Below are positions 11,346-23,544 of a DNA stretch of 64,000 bases, in pieces. A model generated the notes under the pieces. It was not told the origin of the DNA, ran no database searches, and was given only the letters and a program-made list of their open reading frames with translations. The first letter of the stretch is position 1. Every line of letters starts with the position of its first letter. The stretch comes from Calliopum simillimum (Eukaryota; Arthropoda; Insecta; Diptera; Lauxaniidae), in the NCBI GenBank assembly GCA_951812925.1, contig OX638370.1, positions 26,651,964 to 26,715,963 of the forward strand. Reading direction: 5' to 3'. A program made the position numbers and the translations under genes.

Positions 11346-11522
11346 TTTTTAGTGTATATGGATAACATATGTAGTAGACTGAAAAATAAATAAGTTTGGG
11401 TAGATAATGCCTTACTACATAAATCCCCACACTTCGATTTTCCATCGTTACACCAAAATTAAACGCTAAAAATAGTGATTTGTTTTAGTATTCCGATTTT
11501 ACTGTCTGGCAAAACAATTAAT

Positions 11523-11599
11523 TTGGTCATTTGATTTAATTAGTTCATAATTTGAATGTTAACCCTTTATTACTGCAAACAATTCATGTCATTTCAGTT
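11523..11599 (+). promoter_or_regulatory. Conserved IR promoter block, gene 2
   Basis: TTTGGTCATTTGATTTAATT is followed by TTCATAATTTGAATG. The initiator-like TTTCAGTTC has its A at 11596, 54 bases before the ATG. This is nearly identical to gene 1. Confidence 0.6.
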
Positions 11600-11649
11600 C
11601 TACCGCAAACAGTCGCACCTCAACAACGTTGTACAACTTCCAATAAGTG

Positions 11650-12414
11650 ATGTATTTTAAATACTTTGTTCTAGTTATTTCAATTTATCATACTCCAGTT
11701 GCATCGCAAATGCGTTTGCAAGATCAACAAATGTATTTTCTGATTAATGTTACAGAGAATCTAGTACATTTGTATAAGTATGATAATGTAATATTATACC
11801 GCATCCATAATCAAGGCAAATTCAACATCCCCAACTTTACACTATATGATGAGGTGAAATACTTTTCGAATGATCCTAGATGGCATTTTCAACGCATCTT
11901 CACGGAAATTAAACAAACCACTGCAATGGTATTCACCACGGACCCTAGAATATATGGAAACGATACCACTCGTATACCGAATTTGAGCAATGTATTGACG
12001 AACAAGAACTTGGCGATTGTAACAGTTACTGAGATATTTAACAAGGAATTGCGAGATCTCATTTCTATCTCTTTGAGTGCCAGCATTGAAACGAAAATAA
12101 TTTTTACTCTCATGGGTTATGAATTGACTGGAATCCCAGATATTGAACGCATGAAAAAAATGCAAAATTTTTTCCTTTGGTGTTGGGCCAAGAACTTCTT
12201 GAATGTGATTTTAGTTTTTCAACGAGATTATTTCGCCAATGCATCAGATTTTACAATGGAGATATATACATATACGCCATTTCCCAAGCCCATTCAGTTG
12301 ATAAGCTTAACATCTATGCCTGATGCATCGCGGTATTTCACGCAGAAAACTTTAGACCTGCAGGGTTATGAGTTTAAGACACCCGTGTTACAGGATAAGC
12401 CACATGTTTTTAAA
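11650..12414 (+). CDS. Divergent IR gene 2, exon 1
   Basis: There are 255 codons from ATG to AAA, then donor GTAAGTAC. The protein opens MYFKYFVLVISIYHTPVASQ (signal peptide). It is very close to gene 1, with differences concentrated in residues 1-105, while residues from about 121 to the end are essentially identical. The partner second exon is most plausibly 17787-18944. The sequence just after the donor and just before that acceptor matches the ends of the gene 1 intron, and no exon-2-like sequence lies nearer. The implied intron is 5372 bases, against 119-428 for the other complete copies. Whether such an intron is spliced is unknown. Confidence 0.75.
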
Positions 12415-15400
12415 GTAAGTACTAAGTGATAATGGTCGTTTAAATTTAAATAAAGTTGTTATGGCATAATAAAACTGATGAAATCTTAAACGATGATTTG
12501 TCACATAAAATATTCTTATGAAATAAAAACTGAGTTTACTGAGATTCGAGCTTCTAAGTGTTTTTTACCCAACTGCCAACAGTTGGGATTGTCATGTCTG
12601 AGATATCAGATGTAAAAATTACTGGGATAGTTTCCTACTCCTTAGGCCAATGTGTATATACTGTTCGGATAATTTTGACGTATTTTAAAAGCGACGCCAT
12701 ATTTTATGAGCAATATATATTCTGATTCCGAATTCTGATGATTTTCGGCGTGCTTAAAACGATGCCGTAACCAGTTTTGTTATATCATGTCAGATTTTTT
12801 ATATATATTTGAATTAAAGTGAAAAGTAGCTGTATAGTATTTTGGGCATTTAGCTTTGGAGTGCGCAGTATGGCCATGTGGTCACCTAATCATGGATTAC
12901 AGGAACGTACATGGGTTTCGATGAAAGTAAATGGGATACATAGAACACAAAGCAATGTTTGAAGCCGTGTATCAGTTTGCTGTAGTTTCTTTTTTCTAAT
13001 GCCAGAATTTTGTCCTTGAAAATAAAGACTTTTCATGCTGAGAACACAATATGGGCACTTGGTCACGTGGTCATGCGACCCTAAGAACCCAAAGTGGTCT
13101 CTTGGTCGCGTGGTCACTGGCCAATGGAATATGAATGTGCGCTAATTGAATTGAGTGGCTATCAGGTGAGTGGGTTTCACTGATCAGAGTATATGTATTG
13201 GCCCAAGGGGTAGAAGAATACAGGATGGGGTACCGGGCCGATATGGGTTAAGCCAGTTAAAATTCATTACAAATTTTTCAATATTATCAACAACATAATA
13301 CACGGTCACACAGGGCTAAAAAAAGGATAAAGCACAAAGAGAAAGACAAAAAGCATTGCACTGACTTCATGTTTTTGTTTTGTTTATATTTCGGTTGAAT
13401 TATGCCAGTGTAATGAACAAATCTTGGTTGTTCTTTGAAAAATGTTCTCTAGTAAACTATGTGAGAATTTGAACATTGCCACTCAGTTTTTGCCTTTGCA
13501 AATTTGGCTGCACTGAGATGATTGAATATTTTTTCAAGCATTTTGTAATATTCAACCCTGGCTCAAAACGAAGGTTTACCATTTCAGCAGAATTTAGTAT
13601 ACTTCCTTTTTCGTCGAGTTGTTGAAAGAATAACTTGTGCTACAAAATTGTATTCCAAAAAAAACGAGAAATAGTCCAAAAGAAATCTGGTGAGTTTTAT
13701 CAAATCGCTTTAAATTTTTAATAAATTCCGTTTTGAATAGAGTATTAATTCTATTTGCGGAACGAAAAATTAATTATTTTTCAAATCGCGAAGAAAAAAC
13801 ATGCGAATTCATTTTTTTTTATTCGATAGAATATAAATTCGCTGGAAAAGGCAGCAAATTTTTACATCCAAAAACTTAAATGGTACTATTCAACTTCAGG
13901 TAAATTTTATTACTTATCACATAAAGTGATTTTCTTATTAATTCGTAATTTTCATTAGAATACATACGTACAACGGCTCTCGACGAAAGAGATTTACAAA
14001 ATATTCGCAAAAACATTCCTTTGGGACAGCTTTTTATGCTACAAGCACCCTATGGTCCTATTGAGAACTTCATCATTGTTGCATATCATCATTTTACAAA
14101 TTCTGCTTAGCGACGTCAAAATTTGCAAACAGCAAAATCACCGAAAACCAGTTTCTGTTACAGTTTCAATAGCGTTATATGTCTATTGCACGCGGAAATT
14201 TCTACTTTAGTCGCATAGAAAAATATATATATACGCTTTGATATCATATAATAATCGCGGTAACTTAATTAATGAAGTTATTTAAATTAAAAAAAAAGAA
14301 AATCGTACATAAAATATGTAAAAACAGAAAAATCGAAGTAAAAAAATTAAAAATAAGTGAAGATCGTGAAAAGTTAATATAGAAAATACATATATAATAT
14401 ATATATAGAATATATATGTATAAAATATATATACAAGTATATCTATATATGCAAAATGTCAAGTAAATTTTGCCCTCGTATTTACGCGAAAATAGATAAA
14501 ATAAACTAAAAAAAAACAAATAGCAGTAGAATTAAAGTTAAAAGAAAAAAGAGTGGAAAGTAAATTTTAAGAAATAGTGTTAAGAAAGTTAAAACAAAAG
14601 CTTATTTAATCAGATATGAAAATAATTGCTTTGCAAATGGAATTAAAAGATTAAATATTAATGTTTTTATAAAAATAAATATTACTTTATTTGCGTTAAA
14701 TTCCAATTTATGCATTGCAATATTATATCTTATTAAGTAATATCATATTTACATGATACCAATACAGGCTCATTGGTATCCTGTTCAATCTTTAATTTGC
14801 GAGCCAATAAGAAAAGCAGCCTCAATAACTCAAAACTCCCGAACTCAACATCGATTAAGGCCTTCATCGGTGGAAGTTGGAAAGCAAAAATAAAGTGAGT
14901 TGTGTTTATTTTTAGTAATCTTATATTTGTGTCTAAAAGTGTAAACTAATTTCAAAGTAAATAATACATGAATTTTGCTTAAAATAAAAACTAAAGTAAA
15001 AGAAAAAAAAATAGGTAAAATTAGCTAAAGCTTGATTGAGATAAAAAGAATAAAACAAGAGCTTAAGAAAAAACATAGAATTATAAAGAAGAAGCTTTCA
15101 ATTGAGTAAAGTTTAAAAGAATTGAGAGAGCATGAGTTTTTTTTTAAGTCTGCATAACTATAAAGAGCTTTTCTTTGTGCTGTCATTCTGCTTAGAGAAT
15201 ATTTGTATGTAATTTTGATCATATGCAGTAAGTAATTCACCTCATTCTCTCTATTTTCATTTTTTTATTTTTTATTTGCCAAAATTCATTGATTGTTTGC
15301 TTCTGAAGTTTTGCTGTTATCAACATGCACAAAATATAGAAAGTATTTAATGCGTAAAAATATTGATCAAAAGAAAAATTTTCAAAGATGACTAAAAGTT

Positions 15401-15701
15401 CATGCATTAAATTAGTTCCACTTCTTATATATATTTAAGGAAAACAAAGATACTACCTTTATTTTGTATAGTATACTTCTATTTCTTAAAACTGCTTTGT
15501 TTTTTTTTATAAGATTATTATGTTAATTTAACTATTTTGCATCGATATAAAAACCTAAATTTTAAGAAAAAGCTATGAAACTTTAACGCTATGTTATAGT
15601 TAAATTAGAGAAAACCAAATTTTTACACGGGATATGAATTGCTTAGAGTTAAATTTAAATAAAACTGGTTTATAAAATGTTTGAGTAGAACAACTAAGTG
15701 T
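12415..15701. other. Gene 2 intron, left part: inserted AT-rich DNA
   Basis: The first ~150 bases resemble the ordinary IR intron. Later sequence has no counterpart in the other copies. It contains short repeats of GGTCACNTGGTCA type (12875-13115), TA-rich tracts (14390-14450), and an exon-like piece at 13959-14110 preceded by an AG acceptor (see findings). I recognise no transposon protein here. Confidence 0.5.
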
Positions 15702-15862
15702 TTATACCCTACACCCAGGGTATATTCACTTTGTCCTTCCGTTTGTAACGCAGAGAAGGAGGCGTGGCAGGTATAGAAAAGTATATATATTCTTGATCAG
15801 CGTCACCTCCTGAGTCGATATAGCCATGTCCGTCTGTCTGGCTGGCTGGCTGGCTGGCTGGG

Positions 15863-15896
<34 letters not shown>

Positions 15897-16535
15897 TGTG
15901 TTGAAATACACTTTTTGGGAAAACTGAGCAAGATAATTCAATGAAATTTGGTACACTGCCTCCGTCGTCAAAGTTAGCTCGGGGGATTGAAAATGAGCAA
16001 AATCGGTCAACGGACACGCCTACCGCCCATACAAAAATTATATTCAAAATGCAATTTTAGGAGTATTTTTCACGACAATGCAACCACAATACATATAAGT
16101 ACTACGAATTGTAAGCGCAAGCTCTGATAAAAATTTGAGCGAATTCGGAAAAGAGGGCGTGGCACCTCCCATATAAGCAAAAGCTTCAAAACGCTATACT
16201 GAAAGCGTTTTTTGAGATATTCGAACCAAATTTGACTCAGACACTAAGAATTATAAATGAAAGCTCTCAGCAAAAATTGGGTGAAATCAGACAAGGGAGC
16301 GTGGCACCTTCCATATTAGCAAAAGATTCAAAATGCTATACTGAAAGAGTTTTTTGAGATAGTCCAACTAAATTTCACTCTGACACTAAAAACTATAAAT
16401 GCAAGCTCTGAACAAAAACTGGGTGTACTCGGACAAGAGGGCGTGGCACCTCCCATATAAGCAAACTTTTCAAAATACTGCAGTGTAGGGTATTTATTTT
16501 TTGGCCAGGCCAAAATTTACACCCTTACTAGTTTT
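15702..16535 (+). mobile_element. mini-me element, copy A
   Basis: It starts TATACCCTACACCCAGGGTA, then CCTTCCGTTTGTAACGCAGA, AAGTATATATATTCTTGATC, and the conserved GAGTCGATATAGCCATGTCC core. A microsatellite of about 15 CTGG units follows at 15833-15894. The 3' part carries repeated GAGGGCGTGGCACCTCCCAT phrases and ends TAGGGTATTTATTTTTTGGC then ACCCTTACTAGTTTT. This architecture (core, GTCT-type microsatellite, no ORF) is that of the dipteran mini-me family. It lies inside the gene 2 intron. Confidence 0.8.
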
Positions 16536-17700
16536 CCTTAAGATGATGTAAAGTACGGGGACTGATGCTCTTTAGGGGTCTCAAATTAATAATGCAGCTT
16601 GAGGCCGTAGGTAGGGCGGGTAGAGAGTACACATCTCCAATGACATCTGTGAGATGCATCTAAATTATATGGTTAGGATTGGTGCTTTCAAATTTTCTTT
16701 GCTTAATTAAAGTAAATACACATGATCATAAGGGGCTTTGTTTTGATATGTGATCATAAGGTCCACTGTAGAGTATTTCTAGCTAGGGAGTCTACAATAA
16801 TAAATTTGTAGTGGTGGTTCGCTGGCAAGTTGAAGCGGTCACTTACCCCCCCAACGACTGACAGCTAGCAGCTTCAATGGCTCCCATTTCGGCTGCTTCA
16901 ATTTTTTTTAACACCATGCCAGCTGCGTATACTGTGTATACGCTTAACATAAAATTTTAAACCATACGTACATTACACCAGGGATGATTAATGAGCTTTT
17001 CTATTTCTTACCAACTAACAATAAAAAAGTACTTAAAGTGTCTGTTTACGTCGAACGTAAACAGTGTGCATCCTGCATATCTGCCTGTCTTCAACACCCG
17101 CCGCACAGCGCTTTTGTAGTTTGCTCGTTGTGCTAACAACGAGTAAAAACTCAATTTTGACTTTTTGCACTTTTTCGCTTAACCCAAAAAGAGCAAGTCA
17201 GCGAACCCTCAGAAGTTTTACTGAAAATTAAAAGTTCAACATTTAAAACATTAAAACACAAAAACCCAACATACAATATAACACGCAGAACATCAGAGGA
17301 CAACAGTGAACATCGAAAACAAACCACACAGTGAAGGCGACAAGTTAACGTTTACACGCAGTGGACACAGTCAACGATTTCTACACCACACATCAAATTC
17401 AACTATAACTCTACACGGAACATCAAATAATACAGCGGTGGACAATTTACGTTACATCGTTGGACAATTTGAGACAACAAGAAACCCATCTTTTTTACCC
17501 ACAAATTGTATTGTAAAATTTTTGTGTCCGCCTAATTTTACCCTTTACCCGTACAGTGTCCAAAAAGTACAAACATTTTTTAATACAATTGTGGTCGAAT
17601 TTTGACCATTGGGCGGTTTATGTTTTCTTAATTTTGCATTTACTTCACAATATGCAACGAAATCACTCAACGGCAACTGGTGCCACTTCTACCAAGCCCT
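16536..17700. other. Gene 2 intron, right part: inserted sequence with perfect hairpins
   Basis: This is less AT-rich than its surroundings. It holds two perfect hairpins with 3-base loops: GCGTATAC-TGT-GTATACGC (16925-16943) and CTGTTTACGT-CGA-ACGTAAACAG (17042-17064). GTGATCATAAGG recurs near 16750. An open frame at 17306-17605 has no recognisable domain. This may be part of an unidentified transposon; the IR intron resumes near 17690. Confidence 0.45.
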
Positions 17701-17786
17701 TTACTCATCTACTCCTTATTACCGTCAGTGATACTTTCTTATCAATATTCACTCAAAGTACTTTCTATATTTATTTAATTTTTTAG

Positions 17787-18944
17787 GTGACTAATCCCAA
17801 AACTGGAAAAACTCGAATTTCTGGAAATATCGGTCGACTTTACGTGGAATTTGTGCAGAAACTCAATGGCACATTTGTTGAGCTACCTTCTGATGAAGAA
17901 CACGCGAAAAATACTTCGACTAGAATGAGTTACGTTGTCCAGAATCTGAAGGAAGGACTTATTGATATTGGTATACATCCGTTTAGTTATCTTGTAATTA
18001 CTAGTCTGAGTGGTAGTTATCCAGTAACAAACTCTAATTCGTGTGTGATTCTACCTGTTGTACTAGAAATGAATCGTGCATACTACATACCCTACGCCTT
18101 TAATATCACAATTTGGCTGTATTTACTATTGGCATTTGTACTATACACACTATTACAAATGCTTGGATACTATCAACGATTTCATAGTGTTAACCCTGAT
18201 GTTGCCTTTGGAATTACACTCACTGGTATGCTGAATTTACCGACGAGTTTTAGACTGCAGGATAATTTGAACAATGGCATGATAACTCAACGTCTCATAC
18301 AAATTTCACTAACAATCACAGGTTTAATTTTCACCCAGATGTATGTAACCTCACTGACTTCGCTGTTGAGCACCACCATATATGGACAACAATTGGAGAC
18401 TGTAGAGGATTTACGTGCAGCAAATATAACTCTTATGATATTGGATCATCAATATGGAATTTATACAAAGTCAAATATAATACCAAAGAATTTTAGTTCA
18501 AATGTGATTCTAAGTGATAGTGAAACGATTTCACGTCATCAGTCCTCGTTGAATGCCTCATTCGGTTATATTGTCTACCAGGAAGAGTGGAAAGTAATGC
18601 GTCGTTTGCAAGCAAGTCTATGGAAACCAGTTTTTAGAATCGCTTCGAAGCTTTGTATACCAAATGTCTACTTCGCATTGCCAACAAAATTTAATTCCCC
18701 ATTTTTTGAGCCCCTCAAGCAGTTTACACTATGGGCTCAAGCTGGTGGCTTGGACAACAAATGGAGTGATATGGTTTATTCAGATATTCAACAGAGTAGT
18801 ATGATAGAGGGTGTTGTGAATGCTGATGAGCATCCGATATCGCTTACATTGGACCATCTAATGATGCTGTGGTATATTTGGGCTGTAGGTATATTGTTTG
18901 CTTTGAGTGCATTTACTGCAGAGTTTTGCTTCATGGGAAAGTAA
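17787..18944 (+). CDS. Divergent IR gene 2, exon 2
   Basis: The exon begins with GTG (Val) straight after TTTTTTAG and has 385 codons. It encodes the rest of S1, M1, the pore loop (DVAFGITLTGMLNLP), M3 (MYVTSLTSLLSTT, then YGQQLETVEDL), S2 and the final membrane segment, ending CFMGK. It is intact and close to gene 1 exon 2 in sequence. Joined in phase 0 to 11650-12414 it would give 640 aa. The first codon is not a start codon; this exon depends on an upstream exon. Confidence 0.8.
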   Translation: MTNPKTGKTRISGNIGRLYVEFVQKLNGTFVELPSDEEHAKNTSTRMSYVVQNLKEGLIDIGIHPFSYLVITSLSGSYPVTNSNSCVILPVVLEMNRAYYIPYAFNITIWLYLLLAFVLYTLLQMLGYYQRFHSVNPDVAFGITLTGMLNLPTSFRLQDNLNNGMITQRLIQISLTITGLIFTQMYVTSLTSLLSTTIYGQQLETVEDLRAANITLMILDHQYGIYTKSNIIPKNFSSNVILSDSETISRHQSSLNASFGYIVYQEEWKVMRRLQASLWKPVFRIASKLCIPNVYFALPTKFNSPFFEPLKQFTLWAQAGGLDNKWSDMVYSDIQQSSMIEGVVNADEHPISLTLDHLMMLWYIWAVGILFALSAFTAEFCFMGK

Positions 18945-19454
18945 TCCATGTAATAGAAATATTTATTTAAAGCAAAAGATAGCGAGTTGTATGCAAATTA
19001 AGAAGTCATGGTATTTCGTCAGAAAATATGAAAATAATAATAAATGATAAGTATTTTTAAATCATGTGTAATTTTATTGGTTAATACTATATTCTCTATA
19101 AGTTACCATATCGTTTTTGTTGTCATTACAAATATTCTTTTGTTGTAAACATTCAATTGTCAACTATTTCAAATAAAATTGGCTTGAAGGAAACTGTATT
19201 TATTAAATTATATTAAAAGCACAAACAAAACTCTTTCCGAAATTGTTTTCAACATTACGAATGATCTTCAAGCACTCTGAAAATTTGTGAACTACTATAA
19301 TTACGATTATGGATTTTGAATAATCTAAATATAATCTTCCCGTTATTCTGTAAATCACAAATATCTATATGGGTACTATGGTACCCAAGAGAAAAAATTT
19401 CATGCGCTTCTGAGCCAAGCACTTTAAAAGCTCTTGTCCCCATAGCAATTTAAA
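18945..19454. other. Downstream flank of gene 2
   Basis: AATAAA at about 19172 is a candidate polyadenylation signal, roughly 230 bases past the stop. No further gene is recognised. Confidence 0.4.
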
Positions 19455-19880
19455 AGCACTACCACAATGATTTTTTGTAAGGCTTCAGTGAGAACAACAT
19501 GGGTTCGAACCCAGCACGGGTGATTTTTCTTATTGTTTTTTGATTTTTTTTGCTTTATTTTTTTTTTTTATTAAAATATTTTTTATTCAACATTGTTTTA
19601 TTTCACTTTCCTATGTTCCTTTCTCTTCTTTATTTACTTTTGTTTAAATGAATTGAAACTGATTACACAATGATTCCATATAAGGCTGTAGTAAGAATAA
19701 CATGGGTTCGAATCCAGCACGGGTGATTTTTTTTGTGTTATTTTTTTTTATTAAAATATTTTTTATTCAACATTTTTTTATTTCACTTTTCTATTTTCCT
19801 TTCTCTTATTATTTTACTTCTGTTTAATTAAATTAAAACTGATTACACAATGATTCTCTGTAAGGCTGCAGTAAGCATCC
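19455..19880. repeat. Tandem repeat of ~180-203 bp with a pol III B-box-like motif
   Basis: Three copies begin CACAATGATT at about 19463, 19666 and 19846; the third is truncated. The first two contain CATGGGTTCGAA(C/T)CCAGCA, then CGGGTGATTTTT, then a T-rich stretch and ATTAAAATATTTTTTATTCA. GGTTCGAATCC matches the tRNA-gene B-box consensus, but I see no tRNA cloverleaf and no matching A box. A tRNA-derived (SINE-like) origin is possible, not shown. Confidence 0.6.
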
Positions 19881-20351
19881 GAATGTTAAATTCTGTTTGG
19901 ACATCTTTTGCTTAATATACAAATTTAATACCTCTTTATCGTATCGGGCAATGGTGCAGAGGTTTAACGAGTTTGTAAATGTAAGTAAAAATAATCTGTT
20001 TCTTCTATCTATCACATGGACGGTCCGCGCTTCAAATAAGGTTTTTTTTTCAATATTATTAAAAAAACGCTTACCGCCGCATTACAAATAAGCGCTGCAA
20101 AAGGCCTTTTGAAGCAAGACTGCGGTAAGCTTAAGAGGGCTGACATCTTAGGACATGTAATGTTAAAAAGAGAGAATAGTTCTTACGGAGCGGAAGCGCT
20201 TATTGGTGAAAAGGAAACACTTTAGAAGGGCTTTTCAAATACATCTTTTCTCCTTGGGAACATACGTAACTGGATAGCATTTGGCTTTTCCATCCCCGAT
20301 TTCTTATAGTACTAGTTGAGACAACCATCCACGATTTTTTAAAATTTTTTT
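19881..20351. other. Spacer, nothing recognised
   Basis: Short frames only; no repeat partner was seen inside the window. Confidence 0.35.
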
Positions 20352-22274
20352 TTATCAAGTCGTTTCAGAGGTATAAATTTTTAAAAAACTAAAAAAGTAT
20401 TTTTTATCAATGATTAAACTTTTCGGTTTTTTTATAAAAATTTTTACAAAAACTTGTATTTGACGAATTTTAAGACTATTTTTTGAATGGGCAAACGATG
20501 GAATCTATTTTTTTTTTAAATTTTGTATTTAACAAAAACGTGAGTGAAAGATCACTTAAATATTCCCCGTTGCCGGGAGAGGGTAAGAATATTCACCGAC
20601 CCCCATCTATTTTTCCCCTCCAACATTTTTCTTAAATGTACTAACCAATTTTTCCATCCCTTAATGAGGCAGCCCTACAAAAATTTTATAAAAATATCAA
20701 AAAAATTCCTCATTGCCGGGAGTGCAAAAAAATTTCACCCCCCCCCCCATTAATTTTTCCTCTTCAACATTTTTCTCCAATATACCATCCCCTTTTATCT
20801 ATCCCTTAAGGGGCCTCCCATACAAAATTTAGATAGAAATATAAATTTTTCGTATCCCGGCCATGAGGAATTTTTGTGATATTTTTAATAAAATTTTGTA
20901 TGGGAGCCCCCTTAATTAGCGGAAAAAAAGGCTAATACGTTTGAGTAAAATATTGGAGAGGAAAAGATAATAAGAGTCGATGAACATTTTTTCCCTCTCC
21001 CGGTAATGAGGATTTTTTATACCCTACACCCAGGGTATATTCACTTTGTTCTTCTGTTTGCAACGCAGAGAAGGAGGCATGGCAGGTATAGAAAGTATAT
21101 ATATTCTTTATCAGCGTCACCTCCTGAGTCGATATAGCCATGTCCGTCTGTCTGGCTGGGTGGCTGGCTGTCTGGCTGTCTGGCTGGCTAGGTGTGTGTG
21201 GAAATACATTTTTTGGGAAAACTGAGCAACATAATTCAATGAAATTTAGTACATAGCCTCCGTCGTAAAAGATAACTCGGGGGATTGAAAATAAGCGAAA
21301 TCGGTCAACGAACACGCCTACCGCCCATACAAAAAATATATTCAAAATACAATAATAACAGCATTATTCGCAATAACAGAAACAAAATACACATAAATAC
21401 TAGGGAAAGTAAATATAAGCTCTGAGCAAAAACTAGGCGAATTCGGACTAGAGGGCGTGGCACCTCCCATATAAACAAAAGTTTCAAAATGTTATACGGA
21501 AAGCGTTTTTTGAGATAACCCAACCAAATTACACTCAAACACTCGGATCTATAAATGCATGCTATACGCAAGGTCTAGGTCAAGTCGGACAAGAGGGCGT
21601 GGCACCTCCCATATCCATATAAGCGAAAGTTTCAAAATGCTGTACTGAATGATTTTTAAAGAAAACCTTACCGAATTTTACTCAAACACTAAACAGTAAA
21701 TGCAAGCTCTACGCAAAATCAAGGTAAGCTCGGAGGCGAGGGCGTGGCACTTCCCATATAAGCAATTTGTTCTTATACTCTCCTAATAATAGACTTGAAA
21801 TGCAGTGTAGGGTATTTAGTTTTTGGCCAGGCCAAAGATACCACCCTTACTAGTTTTTTTATATTTTTATCACAATTTTGTATGTAAGCCGTCTTAAGAG
21901 ATGGAAAAAAGTTTAGTGCCCGTGCAATCACTTTTTTGTTAATTAAAAAATTAAAAAAAAAAAAAAATAGATCGCATCGTTTGCCCATTCCAAATGTAGT
22001 CTTAAAATTTGTTAAATACATTAAAGTTTTTCCAAAATTTTCTTTAGAAAATGGCAGACTATAATCCTTGATCAAAATATCACTTTACTTTTGAATGCTG
22101 AAAACTTTATAAAAAAAAATCATTTAAAAAAATTTTTTGAATTTTTTATAAAAATTTACTTAAAAAAATAAAACTTTTATAAAACAAACGACTCTATAAG
22201 CGAAGTTATGAGCATTTAAAAAAACTAATTAATGTCGATTTTGCTGCTTTTTTCAGTTTTTTTAAAAATGTATA
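20352..22274. repeat. Long inverted repeat (foldback-like element) 2, split by two insertions
   Basis: CAAGTCGTTTCAGAGGTATA (20356) pairs with TATCTCTGAAACGGCTTAAT, which now lies at 33080-33099 beyond the BEL element. TTTTGAATGGGCAAACGATG (20483) pairs with CATCGTTTGCCCATTCCAAA (21976), and TTTTAAGACTA pairs with TAGTCTTAAAA. The inner part repeats CATTGCCGGGAG-type phrases in opposite orientations (about 20569, 20714, 20854, 21000). mini-me copy B (21018-21858) and the BEL element (22275-33076) both sit in the right arm. No gene is present. Confidence 0.7.
21018..21858 (+). mobile_element. mini-me element, copy B
   Basis: It has the same ends and core as copy A: TATACCCTACACCCAGGGTA, a GAGTCGATATAGCCATGTCC core, a short imperfect CTGG/CTGT tract at about 21146-21188, and the 3' end TAGGGTATTTAGTTTTTGGC then ACCCTTACTAGTTTT. 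It is inserted in foldback 2. Confidence 0.8.
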
Positions 22275-22642
22275 TGTTGAATCGTAGATTCTGAATGATT
22301 TGAGCGAAGGCTCCAAGCTGACAAAAGTATTCCGAAAGAAGAAAAGACAAATTGCTAGCATGTAATAATAATTAAATTTTTTATTATTTTCCAAATTTCT
22401 TACGTGTGGTTGCTTTTACGTTTCAGAAAGAAGAGAGAAAAAAAGGAAGTCCAATTCTTTCTTATGAACAATGCCTAAAAATAACTTAAATAGTTAATGC
22501 CTACAAAATTTTCTTAATTTTAAATTTCATGAGTTGGTACTCATACGTTTCGCAAAAGGCAGAAATACATATCATAATGGATATGATATTTCAGTGCTTT
22601 TGCAACTGTTATGATTTTAAGACAAGGCTTTTGGCTTAAACA
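22275..22642 (-). repeat. BEL/Pao 3' LTR
   Basis: Its 368 bases are identical to the 5' LTR except for one C/T difference (22318 against 32752). The termini on the minus strand are TGTTTAAGCC and GATTCAACA. The sequence just inside (22643-22665) is only partly purine-rich, so I cannot place a clear polypurine tract. Confidence 0.95.
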
Positions 22643-23544
22643 TTGCCGGCCGCCTTGCAGTATGTATATGGTGCAACAAAAGAATTATAAGTAGCTGAAA
22701 TACTTATTTCTACGAAAATTTAAAACAACTACTTATAAACTAAAGAAAAAACGTGATTACTTGATATTAAAAAGTATTTTTAATGAGCTTGATTTTTTTT
22801 TTTTTTTGTTAATTCATTGATTATTGAAAAAATCGAGAAAAATTCAAAAAAAATCCATATAGTAGAGTTCCCAGGGAGTTAAAAACACTGTATACGTAGG
22901 ACTTCTACAAGACCGCATGAAATTTAATTATTAAAAGTGGAATGCTTAGCTTAAAATATAAATAAAAAAGTTTACCTATTAAAAAGTTGTGATCTTTTTT
23001 GTAGTGCGGTCATTTGGTAGATTTACCTGGAAAGTTTTTCAAAGTTTTTTAAACTGATTTTTTCTTTTAAATTGTGATAATACATGAACGGATCATCGCA
23101 GCAATAAAACAAAAATACCAGTTTATAGGGAATTGTTTGTTCTACAAACAACATTTTGTTTTTTTTTCGTACGACTTAAAGTTTAAGAGATATCTTTTGA
23201 CAAACTTAAAATTTAAAAAAAAAAACTGTTTTTGCAAAATATTCCGAAACGATATTCCGCAGAAAAAATTTTTTTCTTGGATTTTGCAGAACATGTTATT
23301 CTCTATGAATGTCTTTACCAACACTTTTTCCGTCTGACTTACCGTTCATGAGATATCGCGATTTGAATATGAACATAATTTTTTGAAAAGTTAAACGCAG
23401 TAGGCCGCTTCGTTTTGCCTTTTTGGACAAAACACCGTAGTCGGTGTTGGAAACAACTTCAATTACGAAGAAATTTACTAGAATTTTTCTCTAGAAGTAC
23501 CCGTTACAAAGATAAAAATAGTAATTTTAAATGTGTTTTACGAT

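Noticed and set aside
15833..15894. CRISPR-like or regulatory repeat
   Set aside because: It is a simple CTGG microsatellite inside a mini-me element; spacers are absent and the genome is eukaryotic.
17306..17605. 99-codon frame upstream of IR gene 2 exon 2, considered as an alternative first exon
   Set aside because: It has no signal peptide or IR similarity, no donor at a suitable place and no conserved promoter block; it lies in inserted intron DNA.
19490..19720. tRNA genes, from GGTTCGAATCC
   Set aside because: Neither copy can form the T stem properly, and no acceptor, D arm or anticodon arm can be drawn around the motif.
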